DNA of 64,000 bases from Nocardioides sp. zg-1228 (lineage in GTDB: Bacteria; Actinomycetota; Actinomycetes; Propionibacteriales; Nocardioidaceae), in contig NZ_CP070961.1 of NCBI RefSeq assembly GCF_017086465.1, positions 3,100,001 through 3,164,000 of the forward strand. The letters run 5' to 3'. Of the stretch, positions 27,508-39,012 are shown piece after piece. The notes below the pieces were generated by a model. That model was not told the origin of the DNA, ran no database searches, and saw only the letters and a program-made list of their open reading frames with translations. Each line of letters begins with the position of its first letter. Position 1 is the stretch's first letter. The position numbers were made by a program, and so were the translations under genes.

Positions 27508-28770
27508 ATGGCTGGCATTCAGATGAAGAACATCGTCAAGGAGTACGGCGACGGCTTCCCGGCCGTCAACGACGTGAGCATCGACGTGGACGACGGGGAG
27601 TTCCTGATCCTCGTCGGCCCCTCGGGCTGCGGCAAGTCCACCCTGCTCCGGATGATCGTGGGACTCGAGGACATCACCTCAGGCGACATGATCATCGGCG
27701 ACAAGCGGGTCAACGACCTCGCCCCGCGCGAGCGCAACCTGGCGATGGTGTTCCAGAACTACGCCCTCTACCCGCACCTCACCGTCTACGAGAACATCGC
27801 GTTCCCGCTGCGGCTGGCCGGGAAGTCCGACGCCGAGGTCGACGAGAAGGTCCGCGCGGCGTCCAAGACGCTGGAGCTCGACGAGCACCTCGAGCGCAAG
27901 CCGGGCAACCTGTCGGGCGGTCAGCGCCAGCGCGTCGCCATGGGCCGCGCGATCGTCCGCGACGCGGAGGCGTTCCTCTTCGATGAGCCGCTGTCCAACC
28001 TCGACGCCAAGCTGCGCGGCCAGATGCGCACGGAGATCTCGCGCCTGCAGAAGCGGCTGGGGATCACCACGGTCTACGTCACCCATGACCAGACCGAGGC
28101 GATGACGCTGGGCGACCGGGTCGCGGTGCTCAAGCGGGGCGTGCTCCAGCAGCACGCGACGCCGCGCGAGCTCTACGAGAACCCCGCCAACCTCTTCGTC
28201 GCGGGGTTCATCGGCTCGCCGCCGATGAACTTCCTGCCGGCGAAGGTCGACGGCAACAGGGTGGAGCTGCCCTTCGGGACCGTGACGATGCCCGAGGAGC
28301 GGGTGGCCCGCGCGCAGGGCAAGGGCCTGCTGATCGCCGGCATCCGACCCGACCACTTCGAGGACGCCAGCGTCGTCGACAGCGACAAGGTGACCGACGA
28401 GGCGACGTTCAAGGCCACCGTCGACGTGGTGGAGTGGCTCGGCAACGAGGCCTACGCCTACATCCCCTTCGAGGCGCCGCCGGAGGTGCGCGAGCAGCTC
28501 GCCCAGCTCGAGAAGGACCTCGACGGCGAGTCGCTGCGCACCCAGCTGGTGGTCTCCCTCGACGGCTCGAGCCGGATCCAGGAGGGCGACGAGGCGACGA
28601 TCTGGGTCGACGCCCGCAAGATCCACCTCTTCGACCCGGCCACCGGCGAGAACCTCACCATGGACGCCGAGCACGCCGGCATCATCCCGGGCGAGAACGC
28701 GATGGCGAAGGCGGAGCAGGTCGGGGAAGCGCAGGACGACGTGCAGCCCACTGCCGACCCCGCCACCTGA
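27508..28770 (+). CDS. Sugar ABC transporter ATP-binding protein (MsmX/UgpC-like)
   Basis: The 420-residue ATPase has Walker A GPSGCGKST, Q-loop VFQNYALYPH, signature LSGGQRQRVAMGRAI, Walker B FLFDEPLSNLDAKLR and switch VYVTHDQTEAMTLGDR. A long MalK-type regulatory domain with OB/TOBE folds follows residue 240, slightly longer than usual (about 370) because of an insertion near 335-360 (PEVREQLAQLEKDLDGESLRT). It completes the importer operon, 8 bases after the second permease. Confidence 0.92.
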   Translation: MAGIQMKNIVKEYGDGFPAVNDVSIDVDDGEFLILVGPSGCGKSTLLRMIVGLEDITSGDMIIGDKRVNDLAPRERNLAMVFQNYALYPHLTVYENIAFPLRLAGKSDAEVDEKVRAASKTLELDEHLERKPGNLSGGQRQRVAMGRAIVRDAEAFLFDEPLSNLDAKLRGQMRTEISRLQKRLGITTVYVTHDQTEAMTLGDRVAVLKRGVLQQHATPRELYENPANLFVAGFIGSPPMNFLPAKVDGNRVELPFGTVTMPEERVARAQGKGLLIAGIRPDHFEDASVVDSDKVTDEATFKATVDVVEWLGNEAYAYIPFEAPPEVREQLAQLEKDLDGESLRTQLVVSLDGSSRIQEGDEATIWVDARKIHLFDPATGENLTMDAEHAGIIPGENAMAKAEQVGEAQDDVQPTADPAT

Positions 28771-28802
28771 GCACGTCGGACCGAGCACGACAGAGCACGA
28801 CA

Positions 28803-28833
28803 GAGGCCCCGGGAGCAGCGCTCCCGGGGCCTC
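28803..28833. terminator. Bidirectional terminator between convergent ABC genes
   Basis: A perfect 13-base stem (GAGGCCCCGGGAG) closes over a 5-base loop, midway between two convergent ATPase genes. It can end transcription in both directions. The preceding GAGCACGACAGAGCACGACAG is a short direct repeat. Confidence 0.88.
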
Positions 28834-28855
28834 CGTCGTTGGTCGGACTGGCCCG

Positions 28856-29938
<1,083 letters not shown>

Positions 29939-29952
29939 TTTCTGCTCCTTCA

Positions 29953-29999
29953 CCGGCAGGTACGTGCCGGACGATCCGTAGTGAAGTGACCCGGGTCAC
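29953..29999. promoter_or_regulatory. Two palindromes in the promoter of the orphan ATPase
   Basis: A perfect 14-base palindrome GTGACCCGGGTCAC lies at 29986-29999, about 48 bases before the start codon. A second, with 6-base arms CCGGCA/TGCCGG, lies at 29953-29970 and covers the ribosome-site region. They are candidate operators for a sugar regulator; no regulator gene is adjacent. Confidence 0.5.
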
Positions 30000-30084
30000 A
30001 GTAGGGGCCGGAGCAGGGTGGGGCAATCGAGCGTCCACGGGCGCTGCCCGCGGGCGTCGAGCGGCCGGGACGCGGCCGGGCGGC

Positions 30085-30732
30085 TCAGTAGGTGCCGAGG
30101 TACTTCTTCGGCGTGCCCGGGGCGGGCTGGCGCTGCACGGTGACCGAGCCCATCAGCGCCATGCCGCGCACCCGCACGATCGGCGAGCCCGGGCCGAGCT
30201 CGGCGGGCACCTTGTCCTTGGCCTGGCTGAACTCGCCCATGATCGGGGTGCCGTCGAGCACGACGTGCATGTCGGCGGGGACGATCACCTTGACCTCCCC
30301 CATGATCGCGCTGGCGTTGATGAGGGTCTCGTGGGCCGAGAGCTGGGCCTGCCGCAGGTCGATGACGACGGCACCCATCAGCGCGAACGCGCTGTGGTGC
30401 TCGGGCACCGCCCAGACCCCCTTGCGCGCGGTCTCGCTCATGATCGCGACCGAGGAGTTGTGGCCGACCGCGGGCAGCCCCGGATCCGGTCGGCGCACCG
30501 GGGACGCGGCGGCGTGCGGCGCCGGACCGGGCGCCTGCAGGTCGAGGGTGATCGGCACGAGCTCGCCGTAGGTCTTGGCCTGCCAGGTCAGCTCCAGGCG
30601 CTCCTCGAGCTCGTCGAGGTCGAGGCGACCGTCGCCGGCCGCGTCCCGCAGCACGTCGGCGACGCGCTGGCGGTCGGCGTCGGAGATGCGCATCTGCGAC
30701 GGGTCGTGCGGGCGGTTCTCTAGCTCCCCCAT
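30085..30732 (-). CDS. DUF1707/LiaF-like cell-envelope response protein
   Basis: The 215-residue protein begins with a DUF1707 domain: MRISDADRQRVADVLRDAAGDGRLDLDELEERL at about residues 14-46. The linker is Pro/Ala-rich. The C-terminal domain resembles the cell-wall-active antibiotic response (LiaF C-terminal) beta-helix: SAFALMGAVVIDLRQAQL, INASAIMGEVKVIVPADMHV and GTPIMGEFSQ. There are no membrane helices. The family is linked to envelope stress in actinobacteria, with no defined biochemistry. The ATG at 30732 gives an extra 13 residues before the conserved MRISDADR, so the internal ATG is also possible. Confidence 0.85.
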   Translation of the reverse strand: MGELENRPHDPSQMRISDADRQRVADVLRDAAGDGRLDLDELEERLELTWQAKTYGELVPITLDLQAPGPAPHAAASPVRRPDPGLPAVGHNSSVAIMSETARKGVWAVPEHHSAFALMGAVVIDLRQAQLSAHETLINASAIMGEVKVIVPADMHVVLDGTPIMGEFSQAKDKVPAELGPGSPIVRVRGMALMGSVTVQRQPAPGTPKKYLGTY

Positions 30733-30777
30733 GGGGCCAGCCTAGCGAGATCGCGGCGCACCGACCCGTGACGGGCG

Positions 30778-31902
30778 TCAGGCCGCGACCGAGCCCAGGT
30801 GCCGCGACACCGCGAGCGCCGCCTGCCGGCCGGCTCGCGAGACGCCCAGCGTGCTGGCGGACGGCCCGTAGCCGACGAGCTGCACGCGCGGGTCACGTGC
30901 GGCCGTGGTCGCCGCCTGCACGTTGCCGGGCACGGGGACGAGCGCGATCCCGCCCGACGACGAGCGCAGGCCGAGCGGTGCCAGGTGGTCGACGGCGGGC
31001 CGGAACCCGGTCGCCCAGATGATCGCGTCGACGCGCTCGAACCGCCCGTCGGCCCACCGCACGCCGTCGGGCTCGATCCGCTCGAACATCGGCAGCCGGT
31101 CGTAGGCCCCGAGCCGGGCCGCCTCCTGCTCCTGGGGGCGCACCAGCAGCCCGGTCACGCTGACCACGCTCGCCGGCGGCAGCCCGCGGCGTACGCGGTC
31201 CTCGACGGCGGTCACGGCCGCGAGCCCGGCAGCGGAGTCGAAGTCGTCCTCGCGCCACACGGGCGGGCGACGGGTCACCCACAGCGTGTCGGTCACCGGT
31301 GCCAGCTCGCCGAGGTGCTGGACCGCCGACGCGCCGCCGCCGACGACCAGGACGCGCCGGCCGCGGAAGTGCTCGGCAGCGGGGTAGCGGGCGGTGTGCA
31401 CCTGCTCGCCGCGGAACGAGGCGGCGCCCGGGTAGTAGGGCACGAACGGACGCGTCCAGGTGCCCGTGGCGTTGACCAGGGTGCGGGTGCGCCACACGCG
31501 CTCCCCCGCGTGCACCACCAGCAGCCCGCCCTCGCTGTCGACGCGGTCGACGCGGACGGGACGCACGACGGGCAGGTGGTGCCAGCGCTCGTAGCCGTCG
31601 AAGTAGTCGGGGACGACGAGGTTGGCCGCGCGGTCCGAGCCGTCGGGCGCGCTCGAGCCGGGGAGGTCGGACACCCCGTGCACGTCGCGCATGGTCAGCG
31701 ACGCCCAGCGGTGCTGCCAGGCGCCGCCGGGCTGCGGGTTGGCGTCGAGGACGAGGTGGTCGATGCCGCGCCCGCGCAGGAAGTAGGACGTGGCGAGACC
31801 GGCCTGGCCGGCGCCGATCACGACCGCGTCGAGCACCGGACCGGGCTCGACTCCGGCCTTCAGGACGGGCTCGGGGACGCGCGCGGTGTCAGGAGCCTGC
31901 AT
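30778..31902 (-). CDS. FAD/NAD(P)-dependent flavoprotein monooxygenase-like
   Basis: The 374-residue protein has two dinucleotide-binding motifs: VVIGAGQAGLATSYFLRGRG (FAD) near residue 28 and VLVVGGGASAVQHLGELA (NADP) near residue 184. ATGTW and IWATGFRPAVDHL match the second FAD motif. These are features of flavin-containing or Baeyer-Villiger-like monooxygenases and related oxidoreductases. The usual FxGxxxHxxxY linker is only partly recognisable as FRGEQVHTARYPAAEHF. It is divergent from the isocitrate-lyase-like gene, with 79 bases between them. Confidence 0.86.
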   Translation of the reverse strand: MQAPDTARVPEPVLKAGVEPGPVLDAVVIGAGQAGLATSYFLRGRGIDHLVLDANPQPGGAWQHRWASLTMRDVHGVSDLPGSSAPDGSDRAANLVVPDYFDGYERWHHLPVVRPVRVDRVDSEGGLLVVHAGERVWRTRTLVNATGTWTRPFVPYYPGAASFRGEQVHTARYPAAEHFRGRRVLVVGGGASAVQHLGELAPVTDTLWVTRRPPVWREDDFDSAAGLAAVTAVEDRVRRGLPPASVVSVTGLLVRPQEQEAARLGAYDRLPMFERIEPDGVRWADGRFERVDAIIWATGFRPAVDHLAPLGLRSSSGGIALVPVPGNVQAATTAARDPRVQLVGYGPSASTLGVSRAGRQAALAVSRHLGSVAA

Positions 31903-31981
31903 GCCGGGTGAACGCCCGCGGGCGCGAACCTATGCCCCCGCAGGCCTGTGCCGGGAGGCCCGCGCGTGGCAACCTCGGGGC

Positions 31982-32752
31982 ATGGCCTCCGTCCCCGCCC
32001 TCGCCACCCGGCTCCTCGAGCTCCACCACACCGGCACGACGCTGGTCCTGCCCAACGTCTGGGACGCCTGGTCCGCGACGGTCGTCGCCGGCGCCGGCTT
32101 CGAGGCGCTGAGCATCGGCAGCCACCCGCTGGCCGACTCGCGCGGCCAGGGCGACAACGAGGACATGACGCTCGACGACGCCCTCGACGGCGTACGCCGC
32201 ATCTGCGCGGCCGTGCCCGACGTGCCGGTCACCGCCGACATGGAGGCCGGCTACGGCGCCGAGCCCTCCGAGCTGGTCGAGCGGCTGCTCGAGGCCGGAG
32301 CGGTCGGGCTCAACATCGAGGACACCGTCCACTCCGAGGGCGGGCGGATGCGGTCGGTCGCCGAGCACGCCGACTACATCGGCGGCCTGGGCCAGGCCGC
32401 CGACGCCGCGGGCGTCGACCTCGTCATCAACGCACGCACCGACGCGTTCGTCGCCAAGGGCCGGTTCGACGACCCGGTCGCCGAGGCGATCACCCGGCTG
32501 CTGGCGTGCGAGGAGGCCGGCGCGCGCTGCAGCTATCCGGTCGCCGCGCCCGACGCCGACTCGCTGCGTCGCATCCTCGACGCGCTGTCCGGCCCGGTCA
32601 ACGTGATCGCCGACCCACGACAGGGCTCTGCCGCGGGCTCGCTGGAGGACCTGCAGGCGATGGGCGTGCACCGGGTGACGTTCGGACCGCTGCTGCAGAA
32701 GGCACTGGCCCCCGACCTCGCCGCGCTGGTGACCCCCTGGAAGCAGCGCTGA
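31982..32752 (+). CDS. Isocitrate lyase/PEP mutase superfamily protein
   Basis: The 256-residue TIM-barrel protein has VLPNVWDAWSATVVAGAGFEALSIGSH at the N-terminus, VPVTADMEAGYG (Mg-binding acidic residues), VGLNIEDTVHSEGG and VINARTDAF. This is the short subgroup of the superfamily. The isocitrate-lyase KKCGH loop and the PEP-mutase EDKxxxKxNS sequence are absent, so the reaction is not known; C-C or P-C bond lyase activity is possible. It converges on the PotABCD-like operon with a 4-base gap. Confidence 0.85.
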   Translation: MASVPALATRLLELHHTGTTLVLPNVWDAWSATVVAGAGFEALSIGSHPLADSRGQGDNEDMTLDDALDGVRRICAAVPDVPVTADMEAGYGAEPSELVERLLEAGAVGLNIEDTVHSEGGRMRSVAEHADYIGGLGQAADAAGVDLVINARTDAFVAKGRFDDPVAEAITRLLACEEAGARCSYPVAAPDADSLRRILDALSGPVNVIADPRQGSAAGSLEDLQAMGVHRVTFGPLLQKALAPDLAALVTPWKQR

Positions 32753-32756
32753 CGGC

Positions 32757-33806
32757 TCAGGCCACCACGAGCACCGCGGTGGGCGCGATGTCGAGGCGCA
32801 CCGCGTCGCCCGGCGAGAGCCGCAGGGCGTCGGAGCTGGCGAGCTGGGCGACCACGTCGGTGCCGTCGGCCAGGGTGCAGGTGACCCGCGACGTGGCCCC
32901 GAGGAACATCACGGTCGCGACCCGGGCGTGACCGTCCGCGTCGGCGACCACCGAGACCGACTCGGGCCGCACCAGGGCGAGGCCGCGGTCGGTGGCCGAT
33001 CCCGGCAGCACCGGCACGTCGTGGCCCAGCACCGAGGCGACCCCGGCGCGCACCTCGGCGGGGAGGCGGTTGCTGAGGCCGACGAACTCGCCGACGAACG
33101 GGGTCGCCGGCGCCTCGTAGAGCTCGGCCGGGGGCGCGATCTGCTCGAGCCGGCCGGCGTTGATGACCCCGACCCGGTCGGCGACGGCGAGCGCCTCCTC
33201 CTGGTCGTGGGTGACGAACAGGGTGGTGGTGCCGACCTCGATCTGCACGCGCCGGATCTCGTCGCGCAGCTGCACGCGCACCTTGGCGTCGAGGGCCGAG
33301 AGCGGCTCGTCGAGGAGCAGCACGGACGGCTCGACGGCCAGGGCGCGGGCCAGGGCGACGCGCTGCTGCTGGCCGCCGGAGAGCTGGTGGGCGTAGCGGT
33401 CGGCGTGCTCGGAGAGCCCGACGAGCTCGAGCATCTCCCCGGCCCGCGCCCGCCGCGTCGCGCTGTCGCGACCGCGGAGCTTGAGCCCGAAGGCCACGTT
33501 GTCCATGACCGTCATGTGGGGGAACAGGCTGTAGGCCTGGAACACCATCCCCATGTCGCGCTTGTTGGCCGGCACCCGGGTCAGGTCGCGACCGCCGACC
33601 GACACGGTGCCGGACGTCGGCTGGTCGAGCCCGGCGAGGATCCGCAGGGCCGTGGTCTTGCCGCACCCCGACGGGCCGAGGAGCGCGACCAGCTCCCCCG
33701 GCGCGAGGTGCAGGGTCAGCCCGTCGAGCGCCCGCACCGCGCCGTAGACGCGGGTCAGGTCGGACAGCTCGACGGCGAGACCCCGCTCGCCCGGGTGGTC
33801 GCTCAT
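32757..33806 (-). CDS. PotA/FbpC-like ABC transporter ATP-binding protein
   Basis: The 349-residue ATPase has Walker A GPSGCGKTT, Q-loop VFQAYSLFPHMTV, signature LSGGQQQRVALARAL, Walker B LLLDEPLSALDAKVR and switch LFVTHDQEEALAVADR, with a C-terminal TOBE domain from about residue 270. It is the last gene of a four-gene importer. Its ATG shares ATGA with the upstream permease stop. The start at 33806 is chosen over a longer frame for that overlap. Confidence 0.92.
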   Translation of the reverse strand: MSDHPGERGLAVELSDLTRVYGAVRALDGLTLHLAPGELVALLGPSGCGKTTALRILAGLDQPTSGTVSVGGRDLTRVPANKRDMGMVFQAYSLFPHMTVMDNVAFGLKLRGRDSATRRARAGEMLELVGLSEHADRYAHQLSGGQQQRVALARALAVEPSVLLLDEPLSALDAKVRVQLRDEIRRVQIEVGTTTLFVTHDQEEALAVADRVGVINAGRLEQIAPPAELYEAPATPFVGEFVGLSNRLPAEVRAGVASVLGHDVPVLPGSATDRGLALVRPESVSVVADADGHARVATVMFLGATSRVTCTLADGTDVVAQLASSDALRLSPGDAVRLDIAPTAVLVVA

Positions 33807-34591
33807 GAAGAGGCTCCTTGCTTGTGCCGGTCGCGGCCGAGGAACGTGAGCCCGACGAGGAGCAGGGCCACGAGGATCATGGAGGCGAGCGCGGCGGCCA
33901 TCGCGGCCGGCCCGTTGTTCTTGTAGAGCGCGGCCATCGCGACCGGCAGGGTGTCGAAGTGCAGCAGCGAGGCGAAGACGTACTCGCCGAGCACGAGGGC
34001 CACGGAGATGAACGCCGCCCCCAGGACGCCGCCGGTGATGTTGGGCAGCACGATGCGCACGATGACGGTGAACCACCCCGCGCCCAGCGAGCGCGCCGCC
34101 TCGGCGAGGGTGGCGACGTCGATCGCCGACAGGGCGGCGTCGATCGCCCGGTAGGAGTAGGGCAGCACGAGCACCACGTAGGCGAACGTCAGCACCAGCG
34201 GGGAGTCGCCCAGCAGGTAGGTCACCCACGAGTAGACGTTGCTGATGCCGACCACGATGACCAGCGCCGGGATGGTCAGCGGCAGCAGGCACAGGAACTC
34301 GATCAACCGGCGGGCGCGCGGCACGCGCAGGCGCACCCACACCATCGTGGGGACCAGGATGGCGACCATCAGCACCACGGTGAACAGCGCCAGCAGCAGC
34401 GAGGCGATGATCGAGGAGCGCAGGTCCTCGTCGGTGACCATGAAGCGCCAGTTGTCCCACGTGCGCCCCGGCGCGCTGCCGCGCACCTGGGTGGAGAAGT
34501 CGAACATCGCGAGCAGCGGGACGAGGAAGTAGGCCGCGAACGCCACCAGCAGGACGGCGCGGGCGATCCGGAAGCTCCGGGTGGGGGTCAT
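33803..34591 (-). CDS. PotC-like ABC transporter permease
   Basis: The 262-residue protein has six helices and the EAA loop EAARSLGAGWFTVIVRIVLPNITGGVLGAAF. The start is the ATG at 34591, which overlaps the previous permease's TGA as ATGA and has GAGGTGG upstream. A GTG three codons earlier is the alternative. It pairs with the PotB-like protein to form the channel. Confidence 0.9.
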   Translation of the reverse strand: MTPTRSFRIARAVLLVAFAAYFLVPLLAMFDFSTQVRGSAPGRTWDNWRFMVTDEDLRSSIIASLLLALFTVVLMVAILVPTMVWVRLRVPRARRLIEFLCLLPLTIPALVIVVGISNVYSWVTYLLGDSPLVLTFAYVVLVLPYSYRAIDAALSAIDVATLAEAARSLGAGWFTVIVRIVLPNITGGVLGAAFISVALVLGEYVFASLLHFDTLPVAMAALYKNNGPAAMAAALASMILVALLLVGLTFLGRDRHKQGASS

Positions 34592-35472
34592 CGCATCCAC
34601 CTCGACGTCCGGCGCAGCAGGAGGTTGTAGGCCCCCATCACCAGGGTCACCACGACGATCATCTCCAGCGCCAGCGCGAACCCGACGTTGGCCTGGCCGA
34701 GGAGCACCTCGCTCGTGATCGCCTGGCGGATGAGCAGCGGCAGGATCGGCTGGCCCTGGCTGACCAGCACGGCCGCCGTGGCGTAGGCCGCGAAGGCGTT
34801 GGCGAACAGCAGCAGCAGCGCGCCGAGGAAGGCCGGGGTGAGCAGCGGGAGCGCGACGTGGCGCCAGTAGTCCCAGGTGCTCGCGCCGAGGTTGACAGCC
34901 GCCTCACGCCACTGGGGACGCAGCCCCTCGAAGGCGGGGGCGAAGACGATCACCATGAGCGGGATCTGGAAGTAGGCGTAGACGACGACCAGGCCGGGCA
35001 GTGCGAAGAGCCAGCCCGAGCCGTAGAGGTTGGCGCCGGCGAGCTCGAGCACCGCCTTGGTCACCACGCCCACGGGTCCGATGGTCGCGATCCAGGCGAA
35101 CGCGAGGACCACCCCGCCGAACTGCGCGAGGACACCGCTGACCGCGAGCGTGGCGCGGCGCAGCAGACTCTGCGGGGGCATCGAGACCACGAGGTAGGCC
35201 AGCAGCGCGCCGAGCACGGCGCCGATCAGCGCCGTGGACGCCGCGAGGATCAGCGATCCCCGCAGCGCGGTGAGCGCGGCGTCGCTGGTCAGCGCGTCCA
35301 GGTTGCCCAGCGTCGGGCGGCCGTCCCCGTCCTGGAAGGCGCCGACCACCACGGTCAGCGTCGGGATGACCAGGAAGATCAGGACGAAGACGAGGAACGG
35401 CAGCAGCGCGAGGGCCGGGCCGACGGAGAACCGTCGGGCCCGGCCTGCTCCGGTGACCGCCGCCGTGCTCAG
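34588..35472 (-). CDS. PotB-like ABC transporter permease, probable CTG start
   Basis: The 294-residue protein has an N-terminal helix (LALLPFLVFVLIFLVIP) and six in all, with the EAA loop EAAVNLGASTWDYWRHVALPLLTPAFLGALLL. Upstream to the end of the open frame there is no convincing ATG, GTG or TTG near the expected N-terminus. A CTG at 35472 shares CTGA with the stop of the binding-protein gene, exactly where every other junction in this operon has ATGA. I therefore annotate CTG as the start, as an inference. The frame itself runs to 35577 inside the binding-protein gene. Confidence 0.85.
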   Translation of the reverse strand: MSTAAVTGAGRARRFSVGPALALLPFLVFVLIFLVIPTLTVVVGAFQDGDGRPTLGNLDALTSDAALTALRGSLILAASTALIGAVLGALLAYLVVSMPPQSLLRRATLAVSGVLAQFGGVVLAFAWIATIGPVGVVTKAVLELAGANLYGSGWLFALPGLVVVYAYFQIPLMVIVFAPAFEGLRPQWREAAVNLGASTWDYWRHVALPLLTPAFLGALLLLFANAFAAYATAAVLVSQGQPILPLLIRQAITSEVLLGQANVGFALALEMIVVVTLVMGAYNLLLRRTSRWMR

Positions 35473-36593
35473 CGGATGGCCTTGGACCAGTTCGCTGCGA
35501 GGTACTCGCCGGCGGCCTCCGTCTGGGCGTTGGTGGGGATCACCGGGTCGCCGGTGACCTCCGGCAGGGCGTCCCACAGCTCGGCGTCGATCGTGCCGTC
35601 CTCGGCCATCTGCTCACCGCGCACCGGGCGGGCACCCCCCGCGAGCCACAGGTTCTGGCCCTCGTCGCTGTAGAGGAACTCCTGCCACAGGCGGGCTGCG
35701 GCCGGGTGGGGCGCGTCGGCGTTGATGGCCTGGAAGTAGTAGCCCGCGATGACCGCCTCCGACGGGACGACGGTCTTCCAGGTGTCGACGTTGGCCGCCG
35801 CGGCCGCACCGAGGTAGTCCCAGTCGATGACGACCGGCGTCGTGCCCTGCTCGATGGTGGTCGAGTCGGGGTCGACGGTGAGGAAGTTGCCGGCCTTCTT
35901 GAGGTCGGCGAAGAAGTCGACACCCGGTGCGATGTCGTCGGCGGACCCGCCGTTGGCGACGGCCGCCATCATCACGCCGCTGAACGCGGCGCCGGCCTGC
36001 GTCGGGTCGCCGTTGAGCGCGACCTTGCCCTTGAACTCGGGCTTGAGCAGGTCGGCCACCGACGTCACGTCGGGGACGACCGCCGAGTCGTAGCCGATCG
36101 ACATGTAGCCGCCGTAGTCGTTGACCCACGCCCCGTCCGGGTCCTTGAACTCGTCGGGGATGTCGTCCCAGGTGTCCACCTTGTAGGGCGCGAACATGTC
36201 GGTGTTGGCCAGGGCGACGGACTGGCCGAGGTCGAAGACGTCGGGCGCGCGCTCGGTGCCCTTGAGGTCGTTGGCCGCGTTGATCTCGTCCTGCGAGGCC
36301 GCGTCGGGCTGGGCGGAGTTGACGTCGATGTCGTACTTGTCCTCGAACGTCGAGATGATCTCGCCGTAGTTGGCCCAGTCGGGCGGCAGCGCGATCACGT
36401 TGAGCTCGCCCTCGTCCTGGGCGGCCTTGACGAGCTCCTCCATCCCACCGAAGTCCTCGGCGGTGGTGGCCGACGACGCGTCGACCCCGCTCTCGGTGGT
36501 GGTGTCGTTGTCCTTCTCCGGCGCGGCGCAGGCCGCGAGCGAGACGAGGGTGGCCGTCGCGGTGAGCGAGGCGAGCATCGTGCGGGTGTTCAT
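35469..36593 (-). CDS. PotD/AfuA-like ABC transporter substrate-binding lipoprotein
   Basis: The 374-residue protein has a signal peptide with lipobox LAAC (Cys at about 22). Its binding-protein fold of the polyamine/ferric/phosphonate type includes LNVIALPPDWANYGEIISTFEDKYDIDV, DVFDLGQSVALANTD, GYMSIGYDSAVVPDV and TPVVIDWDYLGAA. GGAGG precedes the ATG at 36593. It leads the operon. The ligand is not readable: polyamine, ferric ion and 2-aminoethylphosphonate binders all share this fold. Confidence 0.9.
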   Translation of the reverse strand: MNTRTMLASLTATATLVSLAACAAPEKDNDTTTESGVDASSATTAEDFGGMEELVKAAQDEGELNVIALPPDWANYGEIISTFEDKYDIDVNSAQPDAASQDEINAANDLKGTERAPDVFDLGQSVALANTDMFAPYKVDTWDDIPDEFKDPDGAWVNDYGGYMSIGYDSAVVPDVTSVADLLKPEFKGKVALNGDPTQAGAAFSGVMMAAVANGGSADDIAPGVDFFADLKKAGNFLTVDPDSTTIEQGTTPVVIDWDYLGAAAAANVDTWKTVVPSEAVIAGYYFQAINADAPHPAAARLWQEFLYSDEGQNLWLAGGARPVRGEQMAEDGTIDAELWDALPEVTGDPVIPTNAQTEAAGEYLAANWSKAIR

Positions 36594-36657
36594 CTGACCT
36601 CCAGGGGAGCGACTGCTGCGGGTCGGGGGGATGTCTCGCGCGCGAAGCCTCGTCGAT

Positions 36658-36692
36658 CCCGTCCATTCGGAGGCTACCCCCGAATGGACGGG
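36658..36692. promoter_or_regulatory. Perfect 13-base inverted repeat upstream of the PotD-like operon
   Basis: CCCGTCCATTCGG at 36658-36670 is repeated inverted at 36680-36692 around a 9-base loop, about 65 bases before the start codon at 36593. There is no T-run, so an operator or a leader hairpin is more likely than a terminator. Confidence 0.65.
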
Positions 36693-36844
36693 GCGCGTCC
36701 GGGGGGTGAGCACCTGTCGGGACGCCGCGCCGGTGCGGCAGGCGATCTGCATGCCCGCGCGTGCCCTCGCGCTACTCTCCCGACACGCCGGGTCGCGTCC
36801 CGTCGTCCGCGGCCCCGGCAGGGCCCACCTGCGGGGGTCCTGAC

Positions 36845-37285
36845 GTGCGGATCGTGCTGTACCTCGTGCCTGTGGTGCTGACCGTCTACTGCCTCATCGA
36901 GGCGATCTCGAGCCGCGACGACGAGGTGCGCCACCTCCCCAAGCTGGGGTGGATCCTCCTCGTGCTGTTCTTCCCCTTCGTGGGCTCGATCGCCTGGCTC
37001 GTCGCGGGACGGCCCCAGCGCCGGCCGCGACCACGGGGCCCCCACGAGGGGAGCGCACGCGCGTTCCCGGAGTACGACCGGCCCGGGCGCTACGCCGCGT
37101 CCGACCCCGCTGCCGACGAGGCCTTCCTCAAGCGGGTGCGAGAGCGCGCGGAGGACCAGCGCCGGATCGCGCGGGAGCAGAAGGAGCGGGAGGCGGCGGC
37201 AGAGGAGGCGGCGGAGGAGGCGGCGCGACCGGTGACGCCGCCGGACGCCGAGGCCGGATCGGGCGAGGAGCCCGACCGGGCGTAG
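36845..37285 (+). CDS. PLD-nuclease N-terminal-domain (PLDc_N) membrane protein
   Basis: The 146-residue protein has two membrane helices with the PLDc_N pattern: a first helix [19 protein letters not shown], then [27 protein letters not shown]. The charged C-terminal half is rich in Arg, Glu and Ala and is probably a coiled coil (about 85-130). No nuclease domain follows, so the protein is not a phospholipase D. The start is a GTG at 36845. It precedes the class I fumarase gene by 11 bases and may share its transcript. Confidence 0.85.
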   Translation: MRIVLYLVPVVLTVYCLIEAISSRDDEVRHLPKLGWILLVLFFPFVGSIAWLVAGRPQRRPRPRGPHEGSARAFPEYDRPGRYAASDPAADEAFLKRVRERAEDQRRIAREQKEREAAAEEAAEEAARPVTPPDAEAGSGEEPDRA

Positions 37286-37296
37286 CATCTGCGGCC

Positions 37297-38991
<1,695 letters not shown>

Positions 38992-39012
38992 GCGCGAGCA
39001 GCACCGGCGAGC

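Noticed and set aside
36949..37296. Fusion of an upstream segment to the class I fumarase
   Set aside because: The open frame extends upstream but is antisense-like there and overlaps the PLDc_N gene. The GTG at 37297 gives the normal fumarase N-terminus.
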